From positions 1-35,564 of the forward strand of contig NZ_JAALFH010000063.1 in the NCBI RefSeq assembly GCF_011058255.1: 35,564 nt of DNA. The letters run 5' to 3'. Shown in pieces: positions 22,908 through 34,684 of the stretch; within the stretch, counting starts at the first letter, position 1, and every line of letters begins with the position of its first letter. The notes under the pieces are model-generated. The model was given only the letters and a program-made list of their open reading frames with translations, did no database searches and was not told the DNA's origin. Both the position numbers and the translations under genes were made by a program. This DNA is from Thioalkalivibrio sp. XN8. GTDB lineage: Bacteria > Pseudomonadota > Gammaproteobacteria > Steroidobacterales > XN24.

Positions 22908-23218
22908 GGCGTCGCCTTCCGCTCCGCCGCGGCGAACTTCTCGAGCTGCTCCGGCGTGCCTTCGCGCTGGTAGCGCCGCTTGTAGTCCGCGTAGGGCATG
23001 CCATACACGATCTCCCGCGCCTCGTCGTAGTCCAGCTCGACGCCGCGCTCTGCCGCGGCGCCGCGATACCACTTCGACATGCAGTTGCGGCAGAAATAGG
23101 CCAGGTTCATCAGGTCCAGGTTCTGGACCTCCGGGTACTTCCGCAGGTGCTCGACCAGCTTGCGGAAGGCCGCCGCCTCGATCTCGGTACGGGTGGCCGG
23201 GTCGATTTTCTCGCTCAT
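22904..23218 (-). CDS. DUF1244-family small protein
   Basis: 104 residues. The central [19 protein letters not shown] and [18 protein letters not shown] match the DUF1244 family, helical proteins with a conserved CRNC pair, widespread in proteobacteria and without known function. It starts 19 bases after the M16 protease gene on the same strand and is probably its operon partner. It converges on tatC with stops overlapping. Confidence 0.88.
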   Translation of the reverse strand: MSEKIDPATRTEIEAAAFRKLVEHLRKYPEVQNLDLMNLAYFCRNCMSKWYRGAAAERGVELDYDEAREIVYGMPYADYKRRYQREGTPEQLEKFAAAERKATP

Positions 23219-23237
23219 CGGGTCGTTCTCCCCTGGT

Positions 23238-26120
<2,883 letters not shown>

Positions 26121-26146
26121 TCTAGATCTCCTCCCCGGCGGGGCGT

Positions 26147-27616
<1,470 letters not shown>

Positions 27617-27678
27617 CTGGCGAGTTCCTCTCCTGCAATGGATGTCCGCCGGCCGGCGGCCGGGCGGCGTGGCTGCGC

Positions 27679-27684
27679 ATTATA
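27679..27684 (-). promoter_or_regulatory. TATAAT -10 box for the POT transporter operon
   Basis: On the reverse strand TATAAT, a perfect sigma70 -10, lies 63 bases before the POT start, in otherwise GC-rich DNA. The -35 region overlaps the palindrome at 27701-27725 and lacks TTGACA, suggesting that an activator or the palindrome has a role. Confidence 0.5.
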
Positions 27685-27700
27685 GCGGCATGCGCCGGCG

Positions 27701-27725
27701 TGCTGCGCCGGGGCCCGGCGCAGCA
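27701..27725. repeat. 25-bp perfect palindrome between divergent POT and EamA promoters
   Basis: TGCTGCGCCGGG, a central G, then CCCGGCGCAGCA. It lies between the TATAAT of the reverse-strand operon (27679-27684) and a TACAAT (27727-27732) for the forward EamA gene. This is a good position for a shared operator, or it may be a structured repeat. Confidence 0.5.
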
Positions 27726-27726
27726 T

Positions 27727-27732
27727 TACAAT
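27727..27732 (+). promoter_or_regulatory. Putative -10 box for the EamA exporter
   Basis: TACAAT, 26 bases before ATG 27758. It overlaps an upstream in-frame ATG (27731), which argues that 27758 is the real start. Confidence 0.35.
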
Positions 27733-27757
27733 GGCGGGCTTCCCGCCCGAGGACGTC

Positions 27758-28666
27758 ATGGATCCAGTCGCCTCCCGTCTCGCCCTGGTCGCGGCCTTTG
27801 CCGTGGTGTACCTCGTGTGGGGCTCGACTTACCTCGCAATCCGCATCGCCGTGCAGGACCTGCCGCCCGGCCTGCTCGCCGGCGTCCGCTTCCTCCTGGC
27901 CGGTCTGATCCTGGGCGCCGTAGCGCTGGCGCGCGGCCAGCGGCCACCGCGTACGCTGGCGGACTGGCGCACCGCGGCCGTGCTGGGTCTCGCCTTCATC
28001 GTGCTGGCCAACGGGGTCGTGACCTGGGCGGAGCAATGGGTGCCGTCCAACCAGGCGGCGCTGATCGTCGCCAGCGGCGCCCTGTTCACCGCATGGTTCG
28101 GCACCTTCGGGCGCCGGGGCGTGCCGTTGAGCGCCTCGACCCGGCTGGGCCTGCTGGCGGGCCTGTGCGGCACCGCGCTGATGGTCTGGCCCGAGGCGTC
28201 CGGGCCCGATCCGGAGGGGGAGCTGTTCTGGCCGAAGGTGGCGATCTTCCTGTCCACCATCGCCTGGTCGTGGGGCACGATGTACAGCCGCAACACCGAG
28301 GTCAGCGTCAGGCCGCTGATGTTCATCGCGTGCCAGATGCTGGTCGGCGGCGCGGTGCTGGTCGTCGCCGGCGTGCTCAGCGGCGAGCTGGCCCGGTGGC
28401 AGTGGACGCTGCCGGGTATCGGCGGCCTGCTGTACCTCACCGTGTTCGGCTCCTGCATCGCCTACGCGACCTACATGTGGCTGATCCGGCAGACCACGCC
28501 GGCGCGCCTCGGCACCATCGCCTACGTCAACCCGGCGATCGCCACCCTGCTCGGCTGGTGGCTGCTCGACGAGGCGCTCACCCGCCTGCAGCTGGCGGGC
28601 ATGGCCGTGATCATCGCGGCCGTCGCCTGGGTCAGCATCAGCGCCCGCGCCGTGGGCCGGCGCTGA
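27758..28666 (+). CDS. EamA/DMT-family metabolite exporter
   Basis: 302 residues from ATG 27758 (GAGGA just upstream; ATG 27731 is the in-frame alternative). Ten membrane helices in two EamA repeats: VYLVWGSTYLAIRIAV starts the first, and AIAWSWGTMYSRN-type residues start the second. LGTIAYVNPAIATLLGWWLLDE is the typical end of the second repeat. It exports amino acids or other small metabolites; the substrate is unpredictable. Convergent with the next gene, 3 bases between stops. Confidence 0.9.
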   Translation: MDPVASRLALVAAFAVVYLVWGSTYLAIRIAVQDLPPGLLAGVRFLLAGLILGAVALARGQRPPRTLADWRTAAVLGLAFIVLANGVVTWAEQWVPSNQAALIVASGALFTAWFGTFGRRGVPLSASTRLGLLAGLCGTALMVWPEASGPDPEGELFWPKVAIFLSTIAWSWGTMYSRNTEVSVRPLMFIACQMLVGGAVLVVAGVLSGELARWQWTLPGIGGLLYLTVFGSCIAYATYMWLIRQTTPARLGTIAYVNPAIATLLGWWLLDEALTRLQLAGMAVIIAAVAWVSISARAVGRR

Positions 28667-28669
28667 GGC

Positions 28670-29047
28670 TCAGTCGCGGCGGACGACGATCACCTCGTAA
28701 CGGCCCGCCGGGCCGATGAAGGCCGAGGCCAGCCAGCTGAAGAAGCTGACGAAAATGGCCCCGAACACCGCGCTCCAGAACCCGCTGATGCTGAAGCCCG
28801 GAAAGATGGCCGCGACCAGGCCGAGCATCATTGCGTTCACGACCAGCAGGAACAGGCCGAGCGTGATGATGGTCAGCGGCAGGGTGAGCAGCACCACGAT
28901 CGGGCGGATCACGGCGTTGACGACGCCGAGCATCAGGGCCGCGCCCAGGACCGTGAGAGCACCCTCCAGGTGGATGCCGTCCAGCAACACGTCGGCCAGC
29001 CACAGCGAAATGGCGGAAATGAGCATGCGTACCAGGAATCCGTTCAT
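28670..29047 (-). CDS. Phage-holin-family / YvlD-like membrane protein
   Basis: 125 residues with four membrane helices. LGVVNAVIRPIVVLLTLPLTIITLGLF, seen as NAVIRPIVVLLTLPL and ITLGLF, is the signature of the 'phage holin family' (Mycobacterial-type/YvlD) proteins, which are chromosomal membrane proteins despite the name. ATG 29047 is preceded by GAGGA. Function unknown; last gene in the reverse-strand run. Confidence 0.85.
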   Translation of the reverse strand: MNGFLVRMLISAISLWLADVLLDGIHLEGALTVLGAALMLGVVNAVIRPIVVLLTLPLTIITLGLFLLVVNAMMLGLVAAIFPGFSISGFWSAVFGAIFVSFFSWLASAFIGPAGRYEVIVVRRD

Positions 29048-29057
29048 GGAATCCTCC

Positions 29058-29750
29058 TCAGCTCCTGAGGATCTGCTCGAAGCCCAGGCCGGTCAGGCGG
29101 CGGATGCTCTGGAACAGGTACCACAGGGCGGCGATCATGATGGCCATCGAGGGAATCACGATGACCGGGTAGGACAGGGCCGTCATCCGGCCCAGCTCCT
29201 CGTTGAAGGCGCTGGTGCCCGGCGGGCTCCGGACGATGATCTTGGCCAGCACGAAATTCAGCAGCGAGGAGAGGAAGAAGGAGGCTGCCAGCATCCAGGA
29301 AGCGTGGACCAGCGTCCGGTCGAAGGCCGCGCGGTTGTTGCGTTCCGCGAGCGCCGCGTCCACCTCGGCCACGCGGATGATCTTGTCGTTGTAGAGGAAG
29401 GTCCGGATGATGGGATACGGGCTGTAGAGGGACACCAGGACCGCCAACCCGATCGCTGCGGGGACCGCCGCTTCCTTGACCGCGATCCACTTCGGGTCGA
29501 GCTGCAGCAGGCCGATCCCGCCCGTCAGCAGCACGCTGACAAAGCCCAGCACCGAAACGAAATTCCACTCGCGCCGGCGGTGGAAGTCCCAGGTGCCGTA
29601 GGCCAGCGGAAAGGCGAGCGCCACCACCAGGCCCGCCACCGGGCCCAGGTGCTCCTCCCCCGACAGTTTCATGAGGATGAAAGCGGGGATCGCAATATTG
29701 ACGCCCAACGAGAGCAGGACGCTCTCACGGGGCTCGGCGGCGGCGCTCAC
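29058..29750 (-). CDS. VC0807-family membrane protein
   Basis: 230 residues from GTG 29750, the first good start after the ferritin-like gene; the frame is open farther upstream but lacks family similarity there. It has about five or six membrane helices. MKLSGEEHLGPVAGLVVALAFP and GTWDFHRRREWNFVSVLGF match the VC0807 family of unknown function, here seen in part as SGEEHLGPVAGL and REWNFVSVLG. It ends 10 bases before the holin-like gene. Confidence 0.72.
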   Translation of the reverse strand: MSAAAEPRESVLLSLGVNIAIPAFILMKLSGEEHLGPVAGLVVALAFPLAYGTWDFHRRREWNFVSVLGFVSVLLTGGIGLLQLDPKWIAVKEAAVPAAIGLAVLVSLYSPYPIIRTFLYNDKIIRVAEVDAALAERNNRAAFDRTLVHASWMLAASFFLSSLLNFVLAKIIVRSPPGTSAFNEELGRMTALSYPVIVIPSMAIMIAALWYLFQSIRRLTGLGFEQILRS

Positions 29751-29776
29751 GGCAGTCGTTCCGTCCCGGGGGCAGC

Positions 29777-30079
29777 TCAGTGGTCGTCGTCGTCGTGGTG
29801 GGCGATCGGACCGCTGCTGAACAGGCGTTCCTTCAGCTCCTTGGAGAAGAAGGAGTCGCGGCGCTGGATCCATTCCAGCACCATCGCGGCGTGTTCCTTC
29901 TCCTCGTCCCGATTGTGGGCGAGGATTTCCTTCAGCTCCTCGTCCTTGCAGGCGTCGACACGCTGGTTATACCAGTCGACCGCTTCGAGCTCCTCCATCA
30001 GCGAGATGATGGCGCGATGCATGTCCCGGGTTTCGTCGGACAGTTCCTCTACCGGCTCGTGATAGCCCTCGTTGGCCAT
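29777..30079 (-). CDS. Encapsulated-ferritin-like (EncFtn family) ferroxidase without an obvious cargo tag
   Basis: 100 residues of two helices. LMEELEAVDWYNQRVDACKDEEL and HNRDEEKEHAAMVLEWIQRRD match EncFtn, the half-ferritin that forms a decamer and oxidises Fe(II); core pieces are EELEAVDWYNQR and DEEKEHAAM. E30, E60 and H63 correspond to the ferroxidase residues, Y37 and W36 are conserved. Known members reside inside encapsulin shells through a C-terminal tag resembling LTVGSL. Here the C-terminus is PIAHHDDDDH and no encapsulin gene lies in the window. It may act outside a shell, or the shell gene may be elsewhere. Confidence 0.85.
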   Translation of the reverse strand: MANEGYHEPVEELSDETRDMHRAIISLMEELEAVDWYNQRVDACKDEELKEILAHNRDEEKEHAAMVLEWIQRRDSFFSKELKERLFSSGPIAHHDDDDH

Positions 30080-30105
30080 GTTGCCTCCTTGTGCGGTGCT
30101 CTAGG

Positions 30106-31011
30106 TCAATAAATGATGGGAGTGAAATTCTGCCGCTGCACGTGCGGCCGCCGGTGCTCCGGCGCCTTCTCGCGCGGCGGCAGGGACGGCGGATCCGGCA
30201 TCACGTCCTCGTAGGGGACGCAGGAAAGCAGGTGGGCGATGCAGTTCAGGCGCGCCCGCAGCTTGTCGTCCGCCGGGACCGTCCACCACGGCGCCTCGGG
30301 AATGTCGGAGAACTCCATCATCTCGTCCTTGGCGACCGAGTACTCGCGATACAGCCGCCGCGATTCCAGGTCCATGGGCGAAAGCTTCCAGCGCTTGAGC
30401 GGATTGTGGACCCGGGCCTGGAAGCGCCGCTCCTGCTCGTCGTCGCTGATCGAGAACCAGTACTTGATGAGCAGCGTGCCGGAGCGGACCAGCATGCGCT
30501 CGAATTCCGGCACCGAGCGCACGAAATCCCGGTACTCCTGGTCGCTGCAGAAGCCCATTACGCGCTCGACCAGCGCGCGGTTGTACCAGCTGCGATCGAA
30601 CAGCACGATTTCGCCGCCGCTAGGGAGGTGCGCGACGTAACGCTGCAAATACCACTGCTGCTGCTCGCGCTCGGTCGGCACCGGCAGGGCCGCAATCCGG
30701 CACACCCGCGGGTTCAGCTTCTCGACCACCCGCTTGATGGCGCCGCCCTTGCCGGCCGCGTCGCGTCCCTCGAAGATCACGACGACCTTCCGCCCGGTAT
30801 GCCGCACCCATTCCTGCATCTTGACCAGCTCGACCTGTAGCAGCGCCAGCTGCTGCTCGTAGGGCTTCTTCTTGAGCCGCCCGTGGCCGTCGTACCACGC
30901 CTCCGGCCGGCCGAGCGGGCGGTCATAAAGATTGCTGAGGGAGAGGACCGGACAAACGGCTACCGTCGGGGTTTCGGGGACGGCCTTCTTCTTTTTCTTG
31001 GGCTTGCTCAT
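30106..31011 (-). CDS. ppk2: Polyphosphate kinase 2 (PPK2)
   Basis: 301 residues. A lysine-rich start (MSKPKKKKK), then Walker A GRDAAGKGGAIKR (82-94), PVPTEREQQQWYLQRY, and FDRSWYNRALVERVMGF (from about 138, Walker B and lid), all standard for PPK2. It phosphorylates nucleoside diphosphates from polyphosphate or the reverse. ATG 31011 has GAAGGACGAC upstream. The ferritin-like gene starts 26 bases after its stop, and the two share direction. Confidence 0.94.
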   Translation of the reverse strand: MSKPKKKKKAVPETPTVAVCPVLSLSNLYDRPLGRPEAWYDGHGRLKKKPYEQQLALLQVELVKMQEWVRHTGRKVVVIFEGRDAAGKGGAIKRVVEKLNPRVCRIAALPVPTEREQQQWYLQRYVAHLPSGGEIVLFDRSWYNRALVERVMGFCSDQEYRDFVRSVPEFERMLVRSGTLLIKYWFSISDDEQERRFQARVHNPLKRWKLSPMDLESRRLYREYSVAKDEMMEFSDIPEAPWWTVPADDKLRARLNCIAHLLSCVPYEDVMPDPPSLPPREKAPEHRRPHVQRQNFTPIIY

Positions 31012-31055
31012 GCTGTCGTCCTTCGACGCCGCCAGCGGCGCGGCACGAGCCCACA

Positions 31056-31814
31056 CTATAGCGCTCCGCGCGTCTCCTCCGCATCCGTGGACGCCCTCAC
31101 GGGCTCCAACCAGGCGCGGCCCTCGGGGTCGATCACGCGCCGCAGGGCGAAGTCCAGGGCGGACAGCCGCAGGCAGACGTCGAAGTCCTCGGCCGGGAAC
31201 CAGGGCTGCGCCGGGTCGAAGAACTTGGCCCCGCCGGGGTCCCGGCGCAGGGCGGCGCGGATCGGCTCGAACGGCGGCGGGTCGCCGGCCACGGCCCGCG
31301 CGAGGTAGGCGGCGCAGGCCTCGTCCTCGGCGCTGCGCTCGATCCCGTTCCAGCCCATGCACACCAGCGACAGCCGGGACGGGCGGCGGGCGCGGATCCG
31401 GGCCACGGTGGCGGCGGCGTTGATGAAGCTCCCGGCCAGGACCTCGCAGGCGGGATCGACCGCCAGGAGCCCCTGGACCCCGGCGCTGGTCCGCAGGACG
31501 ACGGTCCGCCCCGCCAGGTCGGCGCCGAGGATCGCGGCCGGCGAGTTGGGAAAGTCGAAGCCCGGCAACGGCTTGCCGTCCCGCTCCCCGGCGAGCACCA
31601 GGCCGGGCTCAGCCGCCTTCAGCGCCAGCGCCTCTCCGGGCGTGGCCACCAGCCGGATACGGCTGGCGCCCCGCGCGACCGCGCAGGGCGCCAGCGTGAA
31701 GGCCCGGAACACGTCGATGACGACTACCAGCCCGGTGGCCGCCCGGGCGCCCTCGAGCAGGTGGAGCGTGCGGACCTCCGGGTGCCAGCCGGCGCGGGGC
31801 CGGCCCGCGGTCAT
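31056..31814 (-). CDS. ComB-like 2-phosphosulfolactate phosphatase family protein
   Basis: 252 residues. VVVIDVFRAFTLAP and CMGWNGIERSAEDEACAAYL are typical of the ComB family (2-phosphosulfolactate phosphatase in coenzyme M synthesis); the Ser-x-Glu-Asp cluster and Asp of IDVFRA bind Mg. Coenzyme M is not expected in this organism, so the natural substrate of this bacterial homologue is probably different. ATG 31814 overlaps the upstream DUF2214 stop by 4 bases (ATGA). Confidence 0.82.
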   Translation of the reverse strand: MTAGRPRAGWHPEVRTLHLLEGARAATGLVVVIDVFRAFTLAPCAVARGASRIRLVATPGEALALKAAEPGLVLAGERDGKPLPGFDFPNSPAAILGADLAGRTVVLRTSAGVQGLLAVDPACEVLAGSFINAAATVARIRARRPSRLSLVCMGWNGIERSAEDEACAAYLARAVAGDPPPFEPIRAALRRDPGGAKFFDPAQPWFPAEDFDVCLRLSALDFALRRVIDPEGRAWLEPVRASTDAEETRGAL

Positions 31815-32266
31815 GTCGACCAGACGCCCCGCGCCATCATCGCCGCCAGCAGCGGCAGCACGACCAGGATCAGCAGCTGGACACGGATCATCATCAGCAC
31901 CCGGCGGGCCTCGCCGTCGGCGAGCGCCGGCGTCTGGCCGCTCTTCAAGGTCCGGCGCCAGCCCAGGAACTTGAAGGCCGGATACAGCCACAGCAGCGCC
32001 ATGACGATGAACAGCGTGAACTTGGCGTGGTAGGCGGCGTTCTGCATGTAGAACAGGACGCCCTTGCCGCCGTGGAACAGCCGGGCAATGCCCGTCACGA
32101 GCACCACGGCCAGCGTCACGCCGTAGATCAGGTCCACCGTGACCAGCTTGCGCGCCGTCTTCAGGTCGGGCCGGGGCGAGAACAGCAGGTGCTCCGCCAC
32201 CAGCGCGGCGGCCAGGAACATGATGCCGAGGTAATGCAGCCAGGCGAGAGTCAGCACGCCAGCCAT
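31811..32266 (-). CDS. DUF2214-family membrane protein
   Basis: 151 residues, four membrane helices: LAWLHYLGIMFLAAALVAEHLL, DLIYGVTLAVVLVTGIARLF, NAAYHAKFTLFIVMALLWLYP and VQLLILVVLPLLAAMMARG, given here as recognisable segments LHYLGIMFLAA, YGVTLAVVLVTG and YHAKFTLFIVM. Conserved His/Glu residues in the helices are typical of DUF2214. Function unknown. Translationally coupled to the ComB-like gene. Confidence 0.85.
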   Translation of the reverse strand: MAGVLTLAWLHYLGIMFLAAALVAEHLLFSPRPDLKTARKLVTVDLIYGVTLAVVLVTGIARLFHGGKGVLFYMQNAAYHAKFTLFIVMALLWLYPAFKFLGWRRTLKSGQTPALADGEARRVLMMIRVQLLILVVLPLLAAMMARGVWST

Positions 32267-32304
32267 GGTGGTTCTCCAGGGTCGGGACAGAAGGTGGCGC
32301 TACC

Positions 32305-33390
32305 CTAAACCACTTCGCCCGCACTCGTCACTTCGGCGAGCAGCTCCCGGCGGCGGGCCTCCTTGTCTCGGTACATGGCGGCATCGGCCGCGGCGATCAG
32401 CTCCCGCGAGTCCTCGGAGTCGTGCGGGAAGGTGGCGATTCCGAGCGCCACCGACAGCCGGAGCATGTGGCCGCCGACCTCGATGGTGGACCGCTCGACC
32501 GCGGCGCGGATGCGATGGACGACCCGGGCGGCCTGCTCGGCGTCGGTCTCCGTGAGCAGCGCCGCGAACTCGTCGCCCCCGATCCGGCCGGCGGCGTCGG
32601 TGGTGCGGGTCAGCCGCGCGATGATGTTGGCGAACAGGATGAGGGCGCGATCGCCGACCTCGTGGCCCCAGGTGTCGTTGATCTGCTTCAGGCCGTTCAG
32701 GTCCATCATCACCACCGCGTACGCCCGCCGGTGGCGCAGGGCGCGCTCGTGCTCCTGCCGGTGCTGCCGCGAGAAGGAACGCAGGTTGCACAGGCCGGTC
32801 AGCTCGTCGGTCTCGGACAAGACGCGGATGCGCTCCTTGGCGGTCTCGACCTCGTGGGCCAGCACAGCCGTCACATAGGCCACCAGCAGGAAGGGCGCGA
32901 GGGCGACGCCGATCTCCACCAGCTCGCCGCCCGGGGGCAGCACGCCCTTGGCGCGGACCATCGTCGCGCCCAGGAAGCCGGCCACGCTGAACACCGTGAT
33001 CCCGAGGGTGTACCAGCGGCTGAGCGCCAGCGCCGCGATGATCACCGGCGGCAGGTAGAGCATCAGCAGCAGCGGGGCGTGGGCATCGACCGAGGCGAGG
33101 AAGACAGTGACGAAGGCGACCATCCCGAGCAGTTCGACCAGGATGCGGCGGCGCGTGGCGCGGCGCAGCGGCGGCACCCAGCGGATGGCGAGGGCGAAAC
33201 AGAGGTACAGGGCGAAAGCGACACCCACGACCTGGGGGTAGACCACCTCGGCGCCGGGGGAGAGGAGATAGACGCCGGCCAGCACCAGCATCAGCCAGGC
33301 GCCGGCGTCGGTGTCCCGGGCCATGCCGCGCAACTCTTTCTGGTCGACCTGCGCGTCCAGGTCGCGCAACAAGCGGGTCAGCACCGGCAC
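32305..33390 (-). CDS. Membrane-bound GGDEF diguanylate cyclase
   Basis: 361 residues. The N-terminal half has about five or six membrane helices (residues 33-180), of the MASE-like sensor type. The C-terminal GGDEF domain (from DELTGLCNLRSF, about 195) has an intact active site GGDEF (271-275) and an I-site RTTD (262-265) exactly five residues upstream, so product inhibition by c-di-GMP is expected. It should make c-di-GMP at the inner membrane. Its start overlaps the ctpA stop by 13 bases. Confidence 0.93.
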   Translation of the reverse strand: MPVLTRLLRDLDAQVDQKELRGMARDTDAGAWLMLVLAGVYLLSPGAEVVYPQVVGVAFALYLCFALAIRWVPPLRRATRRRILVELLGMVAFVTVFLASVDAHAPLLLMLYLPPVIIAALALSRWYTLGITVFSVAGFLGATMVRAKGVLPPGGELVEIGVALAPFLLVAYVTAVLAHEVETAKERIRVLSETDELTGLCNLRSFSRQHRQEHERALRHRRAYAVVMMDLNGLKQINDTWGHEVGDRALILFANIIARLTRTTDAAGRIGGDEFAALLTETDAEQAARVVHRIRAAVERSTIEVGGHMLRLSVALGIATFPHDSEDSRELIAAADAAMYRDKEARRRELLAEVTSAGEVV

Positions 33391-34598
33391 GAGATCCCGA
33401 GCCCGGCGATCGCCGGCGGCCCGGCGGGAGCCGTCTCCCGCGCCAGGGCCCGCAGCGCGGCCGCCAGCTGCGGGTCGCTGCCGTTGTCGCTTCCGGCCGG
33501 CACCAGGAGGTCCGGCCGGATGCCGCTGGCATGGATCGAGCGTCCCGACGGCGTGTAGTAGCGCGAGGTCGTCAGCTTGATCGCCCGGCCGTCCGAGAGC
33601 GGAATGATGGTCTGCACGCTGCCCTTGCCGAAGGTGGTCTCGCCGACGATCAGCGCCCGGCCGTGGTCCTGCAGGGCGCCGGCGACGATCTCGGCCGCCG
33701 AGGCCGAGCCCTTGTTGACCAGCACGCTCATCGGCAGGCCGCGGGCCAGGTCCCCGGGCCGCGCCTCGGCCAGAAACCGCGCATCTTCGGCCCGGCCGTC
33801 GGCCGCCAGGATCAGGCCGCGGTCGAGGAAAGCGTCGCTGACCTCGATGGCCGCTTCCAGCACCCCGCCGGGATTGTCCCGCAAGTCGAGCACGAGGCCG
33901 CGCAGCTCGCCGCCAGCCGCACGCAGCGCGGCGAGTTCCGCCGCAAGCTCGGCCGGCGTTTCATCGGTGAACTGGGTAATCCTGAGGTAAGCGGTGTCGC
34001 CGGCCAGCCGCTCGCCGCGCACGCTGTCCAGCTCGATCTCGCTGCGGGTCAGCACCAGGGTGAAAGGGTGCCGCTCACCAGGCCGCCGGATACCCAGGGA
34101 CACCTGGCTGCCCGGTTCGCCCCGCAGCCGGCGCGAGGTATCGGCGAGATTCGCGGGGCCGACGCCCAGGCCGTCGATGGCAAAGATGACGTCGCCGGGC
34201 CGGATGCCGGCGGCAGCAGCCGGCCCGCCCTCGACCGGCGCCACCACGACCACGCTGTCGTCCGCGACGGCGATCTCCATCCCGACCCCGGTGTAGCGGC
34301 CGCTGGTGCTGATGCGCACGTCGCGGTACTCGCGCGCATCGAGCAGCGCGGAGTGGGGGTCGAGCTCCGTGATGAGGCCGCGGACGGCTGCCTCGGCCAG
34401 GTCCTGTTCGTCTACCGGGTCGACATAGTCGCTGCGCACGCGCGCCATGACCTCGGCGAGCAGGTCGCTGCCGAGCTGCGGTCCGGCGGGCGGCGGCGCC
34501 GGATCACGGGCAATGACGCCGGTCGCCAGGGAAATCGAGATTCCCAGCACGGCGCCGAGCCAGACAGCAAGCAGGGCACGCAGCAGCAACGGCTTCAT
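33378..34598 (-). CDS. ctpA: S41 C-terminal processing protease
   Basis: 406 residues. A signal/anchor (MKPLLLRALLAVWLGAVLGI), then the cap region, a PDZ domain (about 103-165, GPAAAAGIRPGDVIFAIDG), and the S41 core. Catalytic Ser is S300 in NKGSASAAEI and Lys is K325 in TTFGKGSVQTI, 25 apart as in Prc/CtpA. It is a periplasmic protease, usually trimming cell-wall hydrolase regulators. It sits directly after envC on the same strand, a pairing common in gammaproteobacteria. Confidence 0.94.
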   Translation of the reverse strand: MKPLLLRALLAVWLGAVLGISISLATGVIARDPAPPPAGPQLGSDLLAEVMARVRSDYVDPVDEQDLAEAAVRGLITELDPHSALLDAREYRDVRISTSGRYTGVGMEIAVADDSVVVVAPVEGGPAAAAGIRPGDVIFAIDGLGVGPANLADTSRRLRGEPGSQVSLGIRRPGERHPFTLVLTRSEIELDSVRGERLAGDTAYLRITQFTDETPAELAAELAALRAAGGELRGLVLDLRDNPGGVLEAAIEVSDAFLDRGLILAADGRAEDARFLAEARPGDLARGLPMSVLVNKGSASAAEIVAGALQDHGRALIVGETTFGKGSVQTIIPLSDGRAIKLTTSRYYTPSGRSIHASGIRPDLLVPAGSDNGSDPQLAAALRALARETAPAGPPAIAGLGISCRC

Positions 34599-34684
34599 GG
34601 GCCAACCCGGGCAAGTTCAGGGGCTGAACATAGCAGAAATCGGGGTCCGCGGGCCCCGCGGCGGGGCCGCCTGCGCGGCACCCT

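Noticed and set aside
28670-29047. Prophage holin
   Set aside because: The 'phage holin family' name is historical; the YvlD-like signature and lack of other phage genes indicate a chromosomal membrane protein.
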